The notes under the pieces: model-generated
Told to the model about the DNA's origin: nothing
Seen by the model: only the letters and a program-made list of their open reading frames with translations
The model's database searches: none
Source: Anaerolineae bacterium
GTDB lineage: Bacteria > Chloroflexota > Anaerolineae > Promineifilales > Promineifilaceae
DNA: 38,782 nucleotides
Assembly: GCA_028277515.1 (NCBI GenBank)
Contig: JANQGC010000207.1
Coordinates: forward strand, 1 to 38,782
Reading direction: 5' to 3'
Position numbers and translations under genes: made by a program
Shown here: positions 1 to 8,723 of the stretch, one piece after another
Numbering within the stretch: the stretch's first letter is position 1
Layout: each line of letters opens with the position of its first letter

Positions 1-531
1 ATCGAAAACGTCTCTGATCCGTAATGGATTAATTGTCTTTTTTTCTTTTTCAATACTTTCAAGTGTGGCAACCTGTGCCAAGACGTTTAGATTGGTTACT
101 ATGCTAGTAAGGTTTTTGAGTGTGTAATCTTCTCCCTTTTTCCACTTCACCGGCCGGATAGATGCCTCAAATTTGATTGAAAAAGATTGGGCCATAAACG
201 GCTCTTTAACACGAAACAAGGCAAAATAGGTAAACTTTTTTTGTTTGATTTCAGAGAGCGCCACGGTATTGTTTTGACTCGCCACATTCTCAAGTACCGT
301 ATCAACGTCTTTTTTGTTGAAATCTTCTATTACAGAAAAATCCAGGTCTTCAGAAAAGCGTGGTGAACCATAGGCCAACCTCAAAACAGTTCCCCCTTTG
401 AATACAAATGCCTTTCCGACCACACTCTCAAAAAGTGCTTTAAGAATAAGCATCTCGTATTCTTCTCGGACGATTTGTTCTGTCGATATTCCGAGTGATT
501 TCTCTAAATCCTGTGCAAGCTCCCTACGCAT
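1..531 (-). CDS. AbiEii/AbiGii-type nucleotidyltransferase toxin, partial (C-terminus outside window)
   Basis: The 177 visible residues start at an ATG at 531 and run off the left edge in an open frame. The N-terminal third reads FVFKGGTVLRL, then PRFSEDLDFSV. This GG(T/S)xLR plus S-x-DLDF pattern is the nucleotidyltransferase signature of the AbiEii (DUF1814) family, whose members transfer nucleotides to RNA acceptors in abortive infection or toxin-antitoxin systems. The DLDF acidic pair would bind metal. AbiEii is usually encoded just downstream of its repressor-antitoxin AbiEi. No AbiEi gene lies upstream here; a promoter and an inverted repeat are there instead. The family call is secure from the motifs. 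Whether it acts as a toxin is inferred. Confidence 0.85.
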   Translation of the reverse strand, partial: MRRELAQDLEKSLGISTEQIVREEYEMLILKALFESVVGKAFVFKGGTVLRLAYGSPRFSEDLDFSVIEDFNKKDVDTVLENVASQNNTVALSEIKQKKFTYFALFRVKEPFMAQSFSIKFEASIRPVKWKKGEDYTLKNLTSIVTNLNVLAQVATLESIEKEKKTINPLRIRDVFD

Positions 532-540
532 GTTATCTGA

Positions 541-562
541 AACTTAACGAATTTGTTAAGTT
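541..562. promoter_or_regulatory. Inverted repeat, candidate operator of the AbiEii gene
   Basis: AACTTAAC and GTTAAGTT form a perfect 8-bp inverted repeat with a 6-bp centre. It lies 10 bp upstream of the AbiEii start codon and just downstream of the -10 box, where transcription would begin. That position suits a repressor site. AbiEi proteins are known to autorepress through inverted repeats, so the binding protein could be an AbiEi encoded elsewhere. Confidence 0.6.
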
Positions 563-568
563 ATCAGC

Positions 569-597
569 AACATACATGTCTTTGATTATTATGTCAA
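569..597 (-). promoter_or_regulatory. Sigma-70-type promoter of the AbiEii gene
   Basis: On the minus strand TTGACA (592-597) is separated by exactly 17 bp from TATGTT (569-574). It points at the AbiEii gene with the operator-like inverted repeat directly downstream. The -35 is a perfect consensus match. Confidence 0.65.
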
Positions 598-711
598 GAC
601 CTGGTAGCCAATCAATTACCACACGCACTCAGTCTTTGAAGAATCTGTAAACATTCTTGCTCTGTTTTAGTTTGGCGGTTTTTGTTATAGTGCTCTTAAT
701 CCCCCCATTTA

Positions 712-1383
712 ATGGAAAATCAAATGACCTCCCAACAACTACTTGCTAAATTGATACCAACACTGTTTAAGGTTCCGTGGTTGGATGTGGTTGCTGAAAT
801 ATGGAAGTTTGTCCGAAAACTGTGGCGCGGTATGTCTGATGAAGGGATATATGAGGTTTTGGATCATACAACAACGTTAGAACTGCTTGATAACAGGGGG
901 CGTCGGGCATGGGTTTCAAAGAAACAAAAGGTGCGTTTTTTACAGAATAATGTTGCTTCGTACTTGGACCACGCGTGGGGAGATGGAGAGATACTGATCA
1001 ACTACAAGTGTTCACCCGGTAAAGAGGTTGACCGCTACATTGAAGAACACAAGACATATATTCTCATTTCTTTGCAAGGTGTCAGAAAACGAGGAGACAA
1101 GGAAGAAATTGATATTGAGTGGGAGTTTAAGAATGGTTTTCTGGATTCAATTGGCCAGTGGTCGAGTGAAGTGAGTCACCGGACAAAGACGTTTACGGTT
1201 CAAATAATATTTCCAAAAAGCCGACCACCAAAACGGATTTGGAAAAGCAAGTACTTGGAAAGAAGAACAGGTCTATTGGAGCAAAAGAATGTCAGAAAAC
1301 TCCCGGATGGTCGGTGGGAGGCTTCATGGAAGGTTGGAAAGCCAAGACTTCACAACCGGTATGGTTTGAAGTGGGAGTGGTGA
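712..1383 (+). CDS. Hypothetical protein, 223 aa
   Basis: I do not recognise this protein. It starts with a short helical, partly hydrophobic segment (residues 1-45, with FKVPWLDVVAEIWKFVRKLW). An alternating hydrophilic/hydrophobic region follows that reads as a beta-rich domain (about 50-175), then a basic, Trp-containing tail ending KWEW. There is no signal peptide or clear transmembrane segment. The start is uncertain: ATG 712 and ATG 724 are both possible and neither has a good Shine-Dalgarno sequence. It is an orphan between the divergent AbiEii gene and the conflict cluster, so a defence or cargo role is only a guess from position. An overlapping ORF in another frame at its 3' end looks spurious. 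Confidence 0.65.
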   Translation: MENQMTSQQLLAKLIPTLFKVPWLDVVAEIWKFVRKLWRGMSDEGIYEVLDHTTTLELLDNRGRRAWVSKKQKVRFLQNNVASYLDHAWGDGEILINYKCSPGKEVDRYIEEHKTYILISLQGVRKRGDKEEIDIEWEFKNGFLDSIGQWSSEVSHRTKTFTVQIIFPKSRPPKRIWKSKYLERRTGLLEQKNVRKLPDGRWEASWKVGKPRLHNRYGLKWEW

Positions 1384-1394
1384 AAAGAGAAAGA

Positions 1395-1418
1395 CAGCAG
1401 ACCGCGCGTTATCTGCTG
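1395..1418 (-). terminator. Hairpin between two convergent genes, possible terminator
   Basis: CAGCAGA (1395-1401) and TCTGCTG (1412-1418) form a perfect 7-bp stem. Read on the minus strand the stem is followed by a pyrimidine-rich, T-containing run, which suits termination of the leftward gene 1588-1881. On the plus strand there is no T-run. Confidence 0.35.
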
Positions 1419-1476
1419 CCACTTTCAATCCTTACGTACCAGTTCCACCGTTCATATCTCACACTCCTTTAAGTGG

Positions 1477-1488
1477 TGACGGCCGTCA
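1477..1488. repeat. 12-bp perfect palindrome TGACGGCCGTCA
   Basis: TGACGGCCGTCA reads the same on both strands. It sits in the intergenic space after the orphan gene, followed at about 1519 by a second short palindrome (GGAGA-AA-TCTCC). It could be a protein-binding site; no regulator can be assigned. Confidence 0.4.
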
Positions 1489-1587
1489 ATAATGGAACCC
1501 AAAGATAAGAAGTCTCATGGAGAAATCTCCAACGATTGGTATCTATATTACGGATTTTTATTTTTTTGTCAAACTATATCGTTTGAA

Positions 1588-1881
1588 TTATTGGGGTTTC
1601 TTTTTCTTGGGTCTGCCTGGTGGTTTTCTTCCCTCAGTGAGGTACTTATTTATCGACTTGAGTGAGAGGAATAAATCATGACCGCCAGGTCTTATTGCAT
1701 CAAGCCGGTTTTCGCTAACCAACCCTCGTAGGCGCTCAGGGGAGAGCTTTGTGATATGGATTGCATCTTTAATTGATAAATAAATGTCGTCGTTTTCATC
1801 AATAAGAATAGCATCGGGTTTGTAACCTTTGAGGAGTGGGTCAGCGGCTAGGGACTGATAAAGTCCTGTTGCCTTTCCCAC
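1588..1881 (-). CDS. Small helix-turn-helix DNA-binding protein with AT-hook-like tail
   Basis: This 97-residue protein has a central segment (about residues 38-80) reading AIHITKLSPERLRGLVSENR, then IRPGGHDLFLSLKSINKYL. That layout matches excisionase/MerR-like winged HTH domains: a recognition helix, a short wing containing the basic GGHD turn, and a final helix. The C-terminus contains PPGRPKKKK, an AT-hook-like GRP core in a basic stretch. It would bind DNA and could act as a local regulator or recombination directionality factor. The start is a GTG at 1881 with no obvious ribosome-binding site. The HTH assignment rests on pattern only, and no integrase is nearby to support an excisionase role. 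Confidence 0.6.
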   Translation of the reverse strand: MGKATGLYQSLAADPLLKGYKPDAILIDENDDIYLSIKDAIHITKLSPERLRGLVSENRLDAIRPGGHDLFLSLKSINKYLTEGRKPPGRPKKKKPQ

Positions 1882-2235
1882 GAATAACTAATGCAGGACT
1901 GCAAACATCTCCTTTGGTTTATTTGAATCTTCAAAAGTGATTACCTTCCAATTTTAGAGATTATACAGTTGCATAAAGAGGTTTGGCAATGATAAATATT
2001 CAATTGGGATGTGTGGTTATGTTGTCTAGTATTTGGAGAATTGGTGTTTGAAGATGCTTGACCTGATAACGCCAATGAACCGTTTTCAGGAAAATGTGAT
2101 ATTTTTAACTACCCCCAGATACTGTGGATTAGCATGGAAGCAGGTTAATTCTTGAGAATAAATAAGGCAGCTTGCTTGTATAAAATATTTAAATACTATA
2201 GAATAATAAATGTATTTTTTATAAACTTCCTTTTT
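1882..2235. other. Intergenic region between two divergent small genes
   Basis: These 354 AT-rich bases separate the leftward HTH gene from the rightward two-helix protein gene. An open frame continues upstream of 2236 to a TTG at 2152, but its extra residues are low-complexity (Ile, Phe, Tyr, Lys), so I treat that part as untranslated. I see no strong hairpin and no convincing promoter. Confidence 0.4.
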
Positions 2236-2430
2236 ATGGGTGTCGAATTTCAGGGGGAAAAAGATCGGAAAAATATTGTTCAGGAGAAGATTGAATTATA
2301 TAGAAGAGATATTCGATTTCTTGAAAATCAAATGAGTCTGTATAATACTCGGATACCAGTAGAGTTCGAGTTAAAAACAAAAATAATCAAAAGTCGGATT
2401 AGGCAGCTGGATGGTGAATTTAACGATTAG
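2236..2430 (+). CDS. Small two-helix coiled-coil protein, paralogue of the protein at 8724-8915
   Basis: From the ATG at 2236 the product is 64 aa and almost wholly helical: a helix (EKIELYRRDIRFLENQMSLYN), a short turn with a proline (TRIPVE), and a second helix (ELKTKIIKSRIRQL). The same pattern, YxRDIxxLxxQxxLYN, then R(I/V)P, then EL..K.RI.QL, recurs in the small protein at the other end of this cluster, with about 18 identities over 41 aligned positions. Short helix pairs of this kind are known as add-on modules in bacterial conflict proteins, where they are thought to mediate homotypic contacts; that link is from memory and unverified. The stop codon overlaps that of the radical SAM gene, which runs toward it. 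Confidence 0.65.
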   Translation: MGVEFQGEKDRKNIVQEKIELYRRDIRFLENQMSLYNTRIPVEFELKTKIIKSRIRQLDGEFND

Positions 2431-3980
2431 CATGATGTATAATCTGTCAATGGCGTTTCTGCTTTCCGAAGAATTCTGAGACCCTCTAATCTTAAAATGC
2501 GGGGAAATGTTGTTTTATATATCCGACAATTCGGGGATTTTACGTCATACCGCCCTGATACCTGATATGTATAGGCAGGACATCCACCTGTACACCAATT
2601 CCTCCATAAACACTCTCGGCAGCTTTCTTTTTCAAGAACAGGTGTATTTAATATTCCGCTCTGATCATGACGAACTAATTCGATAATATCCAGATCCGGT
2701 GTTTGGATAGAGCCTAAAGTGTCTCCGATTGTCATTTGGCACTTAGAAATGTTTCCTTGTTCGTCAATTACGATGTAATTATCTCCTACACCACATGTCT
2801 TGTTGTGTGGGCTAAGCAAATTCGCTCTATCAGAAAGGGAGCCTAGCAATGATCGTTCGGGAAGATACTCCTCAATTACATCATATGTTAGTTCAAGGTA
2901 ATGTATCATTCTGTCTTCATTATTCTTAAGTTCATCAAATGGCTCGGAAAAATTATGTTGCCGATAATAATTCAAACTAAATGGAAAATTGCGGTCGATT
3001 TGTAATAAGTATCTGATTAAATTCGGTAAGCCTTCAATGTTTTTAGAGGTAATAGTTATGGATATTTCTGGTATGAGTCCCAAACCTAACATTCTATCTA
3101 ATGATCTGGTAACTGTTTTAAACGAACCCTTCCCATTTTTAAATTTTCTTTGAGTATCATTAAAATACCCAATACCATCAAGGGAGATCATTAGGCGAAT
3201 CTTTTTGTTTATTAATCTTTCAATTAATTTCCGAGAAAAGCCTACACCATTTGACAATAACACAACATCCAAACTTAAATTTTCTTCAGACGCAAGTGAT
3301 TGGGCATGATTAACTAAAAAGAAAACCAAATTTATATTTAGAGAAGCTTCTCCCCCAGAAAATTTTAACTTGATGGATTTAAAATTGTGATTTTTGGCGG
3401 CTCTAAATAGTTCCTCAATGGCTTTTTTCCCGATGTCCTCAGTCATGTAATCGGGTGTTTTTTGGAGATAACAATATGCACACCGTAGATTACACTCATT
3501 TGTTACATGGATCCAAGCTGTTAAGGTGTCCGATACGTTTACAGCTTCAAACGGTACCCAATCTTCAAATACCAAAATGTGGTGGTCGTATAAATATCGG
3601 ATATTTGAGAGTGTGCCCTCCACATCAATACCTATCCAATTCAATTCTTTCATGGCACTAGAGATTGATCTTGCATTGCGAAACAGTTCGATTGTTTGCA
3701 ATATAGTTGAATTGATTACCAATACACGGCCGCTTGGTGATAATGGATTGCTTATTACATACCAAGATTCATTCAAAGGAGAAACAAACAACTCTTTTGG
3801 GGCTATGAGCCGATATGAATTTTCCCAAATGTTCCCGAAACGATTATTATTGGACTCCACTCTCATTTGAGTGCTGGGGAAAGTATGTGAACATGCGCAG
3901 TCACAATTGCAGTCTCCATGACCAACATTGCTGTAATATTCGTAATCAACAAGGATTGAATGTAACAAAGAACTACTCAT
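2427..3980 (-). CDS. Radical SAM/SPASM peptide-maturase-like protein with RRE-like N-terminus
   Basis: The product is 517 aa. Residues 163-170 hold CxxxCxxC (CNLRCAYC), which binds the radical SAM 4Fe-4S cluster. LKFSGGEASL follows, the GGE motif that contacts SAM. The C-terminal 110 residues carry a SPASM-type Cys set (C-x2-C-x5-C-x3-C and a late Cys near 485) for auxiliary clusters. Residues about 50-140 resemble a PqqD/RRE peptide-recognition domain. Unusually, residues 24-30 read CNCDCAC, a four-Cys run ahead of the RRE. The start is the ATG at 3980, with AAGGAGG 8-14 bp upstream; an upstream TTG at 4004 lies before that site. It begins 35 bp after the STAND gene, so the two are probably co-transcribed. 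SPASM enzymes install thioether, C-C or similar links in ribosomal peptides, or activate partner proteins. No separate precursor gene is evident. Confidence 0.85.
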   Translation of the reverse strand: MSSSLLHSILVDYEYYSNVGHGDCNCDCACSHTFPSTQMRVESNNNRFGNIWENSYRLIAPKELFVSPLNESWYVISNPLSPSGRVLVINSTILQTIELFRNARSISSAMKELNWIGIDVEGTLSNIRYLYDHHILVFEDWVPFEAVNVSDTLTAWIHVTNECNLRCAYCYLQKTPDYMTEDIGKKAIEELFRAAKNHNFKSIKLKFSGGEASLNINLVFFLVNHAQSLASEENLSLDVVLLSNGVGFSRKLIERLINKKIRLMISLDGIGYFNDTQRKFKNGKGSFKTVTRSLDRMLGLGLIPEISITITSKNIEGLPNLIRYLLQIDRNFPFSLNYYRQHNFSEPFDELKNNEDRMIHYLELTYDVIEEYLPERSLLGSLSDRANLLSPHNKTCGVGDNYIVIDEQGNISKCQMTIGDTLGSIQTPDLDIIELVRHDQSGILNTPVLEKESCRECLWRNWCTGGCPAYTYQVSGRYDVKSPNCRIYKTTFPRILRLEGLRILRKAETPLTDYTSC

Positions 3981-4015
3981 TTCATACGCCTCCTTGCGAC
4001 GCAAGTTGTTTCATG

Positions 4016-6658
4016 TTATTCAGGGATTCTACGAATTTTAACAAAGGAATCAATTACTTGGCGCGCCTCACCTGGTTCCATTTGTGATGCATAGTGTTCA
4101 AAAAGGTTACACCATTCCTGTCTCATTTCAATAGGGATTTCATCCATTAACCCACCTATTCTTGTGATTTCTTCTCCAGTTGAATACCTTCCATATCCTC
4201 CATGTTTAGCTAGAGTAGCAATACCTTTTGCATATCTTGCGCCCGCACGTCTATAATCTCCGTTAGCGAAATCAATATCACCCAAGATACGTTGCATTCT
4301 TCCTTCAAAAAGTGGGAAATTAAAGCCCCTGCTTATTAGGTCTTCCATTTCATCATCATATCGCCCCACCTCTACCCAATTTTCTAATTCAGCATATAAT
4401 TCTGCTAGTCCTACAAGGGTATCAGCTAAGGTGAAATAGTCAGAATAAGTTTTGCTTAATTCATAACCTTCTAGAAACAGCTTCTCTGCTTCATCGGTAT
4501 TCCCTAACTCCCACTTAATGTGTCCTAAATCATGTATCACTTGAGGTAGTTCCCTAAATTGGTTTATTTCCTTAAAAATTTCGATAGCCTTTTCAAAGTG
4601 ATTTTCAGCCTTTCGAAAGTCTTTTGCAAACCAATCTGCAATACCATGGCTAAAATAAGCTCTGGCTCGAGTTAGATTGTCCTGAGCAAGCGAAAGTGCA
4701 CGATCGTATTCTTCACGAGCAACAACAAAATCTCCTTTTGCCCAATGTAAAGACCCTCTTATAATATAGGTGGCAGCAATTTCTGATGGGTTGCCGAAAC
4801 GAGTTTTTACCTTAAGAGCCCGTTCACACCAAGCTAGTCCAGCGACCCAGTTGCCCCTTAATCCTTCGACAAATGCTAAGTTGTTTATTGTGTCTGCACG
4901 TTGAGATTTTTGAATATCTGTTTCATAAGGCATTAAATTTATAGCTTCTTCATATAAGATTGCAGCTTCGTCCAATCTTCCCATATTCCTCATCATCAGT
5001 CCCTTGGTTTGGGTTAGCATGGGTAACTTTTGCGGAAACTTGCGGTCTGCAATTTTTATAGCCCGTTCTTGTTGCATTAGTGCCTCATTGAGGTTGCCGT
5101 TTAACCTTTCTATATCTGCAATAAGACTAATATGATCTATTTCCTGCTCTATAGTTAATTCAGTTAGCTCTGAATCCCACTTTTCCAATTCTTCGTATGT
5201 TTTATCTAAATTTCCAACATCCCTCGCTAACCTTGCATGTCTCAACGACACCTCATATTTCTGTTGAGTATTTAGTTTGTCATAATACCTATCGACTAGA
5301 TTTAGCAAGCTGCTTCGGAATTCCAGCTCGGTACGGTTCTCTTCATCAACTCGCTTGAATTCATTTATCGCACCTTTGACGTCATAATCAAACAAGTATG
5401 CAATACGCTCATATTTATAACTTCTTAACTGATCTGCGTAGCCAAAAGAAATTTCCCAGTCAATTAGCGCATGTTGTAGTTGGTAAGGTTTATAGTCTAA
5501 GCTATGTTTATTTTCTATTTGATCCTCAATGATGCTGATTTCTAAATCATAGTACTTGTTAATCCGTTTGCTCAAATCACCTCTCTGATCCTCAAATGGA
5601 TCAATCAGAGACCAAACATGCTTTTTAATAAGCTTAGTAATGTCTTCATGTAATAATAGATTCCGCCCCATGTCTTTAACGTAAGGAATGGTAACCAATT
5701 GGTTTATCAACTCAGTGCATTCTTCCTTAGGATATCCTGTTAAGTGGTTAACAATTCTTGCATCAAAACGTTTATCAAAATGTGCCATCCATCTAATCAG
5801 TTTATCAACTTCATTTTTTGGCTGGAGTAAAAAATCTACTAAAGAGGCTTCAAATTTTTCTCTAATTTCTTTTTCGGATTCATCACGAATCTCTTCATAG
5901 GTTCTTCTTAATAAATCTGGAAGGTTTAGTCCCCTGCTCAACCGGTAAGCCGCCAAAACAAGCAGGAGGGGCATTCCACCGGTTAAGTATTGCAATTTTT
6001 TCCGAAGGGATTCATCTAGTTCTCCTCTTTCCGACTCTTCAAGAATAGAGGTAGCATCCTTCTTGTCAAATGGTAGTAAGTCCAACTTACTTATATTATC
6101 AATAATAGGTGAAGCCACGTATCTGACAAGATCTATCCCTTGTCTTCTTCCAGCAATTACTGTAAGTGTATTTTCAAATTTTCCCAAAACATTTAAAAAG
6201 TCTTGCCAAAACTCTTGGCTTTTTACATACTCAGCGGAATCAATTAAAATAACAACTGCTTTTTTTTGAGCTAGTTCATTGTAGCTTTCCAGGTAATTAT
6301 TTATTAGTCTTTTCCTAATATAAGTGATGACATCAAAAGAGGTGTTCAGTGGCATTAAGTTCAATTCCCAAATTTCTCGGAAATAACTTTCGAACGGTTC
6401 AGGACCAAATGTGGATGTTATCTCATTTAATATTGAGGTGACAGACTGATGAATAGGGTCTGCTAAATCAATGATCGGAGCGACCTGAAATTGTGATTTA
6501 TCTATTCTGGTATTTAATAATTCATTTAATAGAGAGGTTTTTCCAATCCCCCCTGGACCGGAAATCAAAATTAGAGGAGGGATTGATTCTAATTTTAGGA
6601 GGTCTTCTATAAAAGCTAACTCTTCTTCCCTGCCAAAAAAACCTGTTGAGTATCCCAT
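4016..6658 (-). CDS. STAND-family NTPase with C-terminal TPR repeats
   Basis: The product is 880 aa. After FFGREEEL, typical of STAND/NB-ARC proteins, the P-loop is GPGGIGKTS (residues 34-42). Walker B is VVILIDSAE (about 133-141), a sensor-like arginine pair sits in TVIAGRR, and a GxP-type motif in LTGGMPLLL. Residues about 300-430 look like a winged-helix/helical relay. From about 440 to 830 there are TPR units, with repeated G.LDEA / A...YEEAI / LG...EAE patterns. STAND proteins are switches: ligand binding by the repeat region drives ATP-dependent oligomerisation and activates an effector. No effector domain is fused at either end, so the output must lie in trans or be the adjacent radical SAM enzyme. 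The start is supported by GAGGAG about 9 bp upstream. Confidence 0.88.
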   Translation of the reverse strand: MGYSTGFFGREEELAFIEDLLKLESIPPLILISGPGGIGKTSLLNELLNTRIDKSQFQVAPIIDLADPIHQSVTSILNEITSTFGPEPFESYFREIWELNLMPLNTSFDVITYIRKRLINNYLESYNELAQKKAVVILIDSAEYVKSQEFWQDFLNVLGKFENTLTVIAGRRQGIDLVRYVASPIIDNISKLDLLPFDKKDATSILEESERGELDESLRKKLQYLTGGMPLLLVLAAYRLSRGLNLPDLLRRTYEEIRDESEKEIREKFEASLVDFLLQPKNEVDKLIRWMAHFDKRFDARIVNHLTGYPKEECTELINQLVTIPYVKDMGRNLLLHEDITKLIKKHVWSLIDPFEDQRGDLSKRINKYYDLEISIIEDQIENKHSLDYKPYQLQHALIDWEISFGYADQLRSYKYERIAYLFDYDVKGAINEFKRVDEENRTELEFRSSLLNLVDRYYDKLNTQQKYEVSLRHARLARDVGNLDKTYEELEKWDSELTELTIEQEIDHISLIADIERLNGNLNEALMQQERAIKIADRKFPQKLPMLTQTKGLMMRNMGRLDEAAILYEEAINLMPYETDIQKSQRADTINNLAFVEGLRGNWVAGLAWCERALKVKTRFGNPSEIAATYIIRGSLHWAKGDFVVAREEYDRALSLAQDNLTRARAYFSHGIADWFAKDFRKAENHFEKAIEIFKEINQFRELPQVIHDLGHIKWELGNTDEAEKLFLEGYELSKTYSDYFTLADTLVGLAELYAELENWVEVGRYDDEMEDLISRGFNFPLFEGRMQRILGDIDFANGDYRRAGARYAKGIATLAKHGGYGRYSTGEEITRIGGLMDEIPIEMRQEWCNLFEHYASQMEPGEARQVIDSFVKIRRIPE

Positions 6659-6864
6659 TTTTTAACTCCTCTACGCTACTGTTGAACATTTCAGGTCCTT
6701 GAAATAGAAAGATCTATCGATTGAAGAATTTCTACTATTATGTCAAATGCTGTGTTTGGTTTATACAATCTATTAGTAAAATTGCACAAAACTAAATCCT
6801 TGAAAAGACTTTAGCAAACAAATAAACTGCTTTCTCGTATTGGAGTTTTTTGTATCCAAATCAT

Positions 6865-8589
6865 TTATTCATGGAAATCATAAAAGCATTCAATCGAATT
6901 TCTTAAAGAATCGATGAAGTCATCAAATTTGTTGTTGCCAATGGACATTCTCAACAGTAAAGGCAAATCAAGATCTTTTAGTATCGTATCAACGACTCTA
7001 TTTGGGAAATCTTTTGGACGTAATTCTGCACAATTAAAATATTGCTGCCAACTTTGAAACTTATTAAAAATTGATTCCTCATTAGCAGAATAGATTGGTT
7101 CAGGCAATAGGATCAGATTGCAGTAATGATAGAGGGCTTCAACAATAAATGATATTTGCATCATCCCACTGCTTTTTTTAATTCTATTTTGAAAAATTGA
7201 TAAAGCAATTTCATGCTGTCTTTTGTGATTTTCCTTATCCGAAAATATTGATTCTAATGAGAAAATATGCCGAACCACTGGATCAACTCTATACCCGTAT
7301 TTACCAGTTTCTGGATTTGAAACTAATTTAGACTTTAACAGTTGATCGTCAAAAAACATTTCAAGAAATTGAGGTTGAGAAAGGTCAATGTTTTCAAAAC
7401 AGCCCTTCTCGGAAAAGGTTTTAATAAAGGAAACGGTGGTCCCCCTTAATATGAAAGCTGTCTTCAAAGTCTCAATGTCAATCTTTGCTTCATCAATTGC
7501 ATCATTAATAATTTCTTCATTAATGATGGGAAGCACAATATTTTCAAATAAACTTTTGGCGTTAACAAGCTGGCCCTGAGGATTTAGTCTTGGATGTGTT
7601 CCGATGGAATCTAATATTTTAAATAAGCATTTGGGATGTCCAAGACTTAGTTCCAGAATTTGCCATGCGATTTCTGTTTGTTGATCAAAAGTTATTATCG
7701 GACTTTCATATTTATTTTTGACAACATCTAAAATATGATTATGCCTAAATGGGTTCAGTGACAACTCATCGTAACTTGCGCCAATTGTTTTAGATCTATT
7801 ATCCCTTCCATAGTGGAATCGACTAGTAAAAATTGCACGGAGTTCTTTTATTACAGTTTTTCTTTGATCAAGATTAGATATTAATTCATCTTCAATCCAA
7901 ATGCGGACATGTTCATCTGCACGGTCGATGGCATCAAAAAACAAAATAACCCTTGCATTACCATTAGCCTTTTTTGCAATTTCATCAACAAAAGAATCAA
8001 TGCCTTTTTCGAGATCGTCAACATCCTGGTAAACCTCTAACGAATTTAGAAGAACATTAAGTGTTATTATTGGGGATTCTCTAGCAACATTATGAGTTTT
8101 AAAACTAATCCAACATTTCACCCATTCCTTTTTAAGCTCCTCAGCCAATTGGTATACAAGGTGAGTTTTACCATATCCTGCAGGTGCAACGACTTGCCTA
8201 AATCGAATAGCCGTGTCTCTTAATTCCTGTAACTCCTTTACTCTATTTGAAAACGGAAAGCTGTTTTCTACAAAATCAAAAGGTTTAACATCTCCTGATA
8301 AGTTCTTGAGCGTATTAGGAATAGATGAATGTGGAGGGTGATTTTCCTTATGCAATTGTTCCGCACATTCTGCTTGAAGATCGACAAATTCTTTTTTTGT
8401 CCTATTCAATCTCCTAGTCAAATTATTCTTTTCTCTTGTAGCAGCTAGGAATTCCTCAGTGCCAGATTTTATTTGTGCAAAATGCTCATCAATTGTGTCA
8501 ATTTGGGATTGAAGATCAAAGATTTGCTTCTTCTTACTATCCAAACGTTCTTCACAATTCGTAATATTTTCTTCTGAAGCCATTTTCAT
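6865..8589 (-). CDS. P-loop (STAND/AAA-like) NTPase with N-terminal coiled coil
   Basis: The product is 574 aa. Residues 5-85 are a heptad-rich coiled coil. A linker leads to FPFSNRVKEL, analogous to the 'F(V/I)GRxxEL' entry of STAND NTPases. The P-loop is APAGYGKT (135-142), and Walker B is VILFFDAID (214-222) with two aspartates. ELRAIFTSRF resembles the sensor-1 strand, with Thr-Ser-Arg after the hydrophobic residues. The C-terminal 220 residues are helical without clear repeats, shorter than a normal sensor region. The N-terminal coiled coil could mate with the small two-helix proteins or the 294-aa coiled-coil protein upstream. There is 134 bp to the upstream small gene and 206 bp to the STAND-TPR gene downstream; same strand, possibly one transcript. 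ATG at 8589 or 8583 may be the start. Confidence 0.8.
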   Translation of the reverse strand: MKMASEENITNCEERLDSKKKQIFDLQSQIDTIDEHFAQIKSGTEEFLAATREKNNLTRRLNRTKKEFVDLQAECAEQLHKENHPPHSSIPNTLKNLSGDVKPFDFVENSFPFSNRVKELQELRDTAIRFRQVVAPAGYGKTHLVYQLAEELKKEWVKCWISFKTHNVARESPIITLNVLLNSLEVYQDVDDLEKGIDSFVDEIAKKANGNARVILFFDAIDRADEHVRIWIEDELISNLDQRKTVIKELRAIFTSRFHYGRDNRSKTIGASYDELSLNPFRHNHILDVVKNKYESPIITFDQQTEIAWQILELSLGHPKCLFKILDSIGTHPRLNPQGQLVNAKSLFENIVLPIINEEIINDAIDEAKIDIETLKTAFILRGTTVSFIKTFSEKGCFENIDLSQPQFLEMFFDDQLLKSKLVSNPETGKYGYRVDPVVRHIFSLESIFSDKENHKRQHEIALSIFQNRIKKSSGMMQISFIVEALYHYCNLILLPEPIYSANEESIFNKFQSWQQYFNCAELRPKDFPNRVVDTILKDLDLPLLLRMSIGNNKFDDFIDSLRNSIECFYDFHE

Positions 8590-8723
8590 GATCCAAATTT
8601 GACCTGCTCTGAAATACTCAAAACAGGTCGATATTTTTTATATTATCGGAATTCATTGTTAGTAATATGTTTGGATGTAAAGCAAACATCATCTTGCTGG
8701 CAAGATGTGCGCAAGTGGAATAT

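Noticed and set aside
2152..2235. N-terminal extension of the two-helix protein from a TTG
   Set aside because: The extra residues are low-complexity and not matched by the paralogue at 8724.
3982..4014. Ten-codon frame (MKQLASQGGV) between the STAND and radical SAM genes as a precursor peptide
   Set aside because: It contains the ribosome-binding site of the radical SAM gene, is too short for a leader plus core, and has no Cys.
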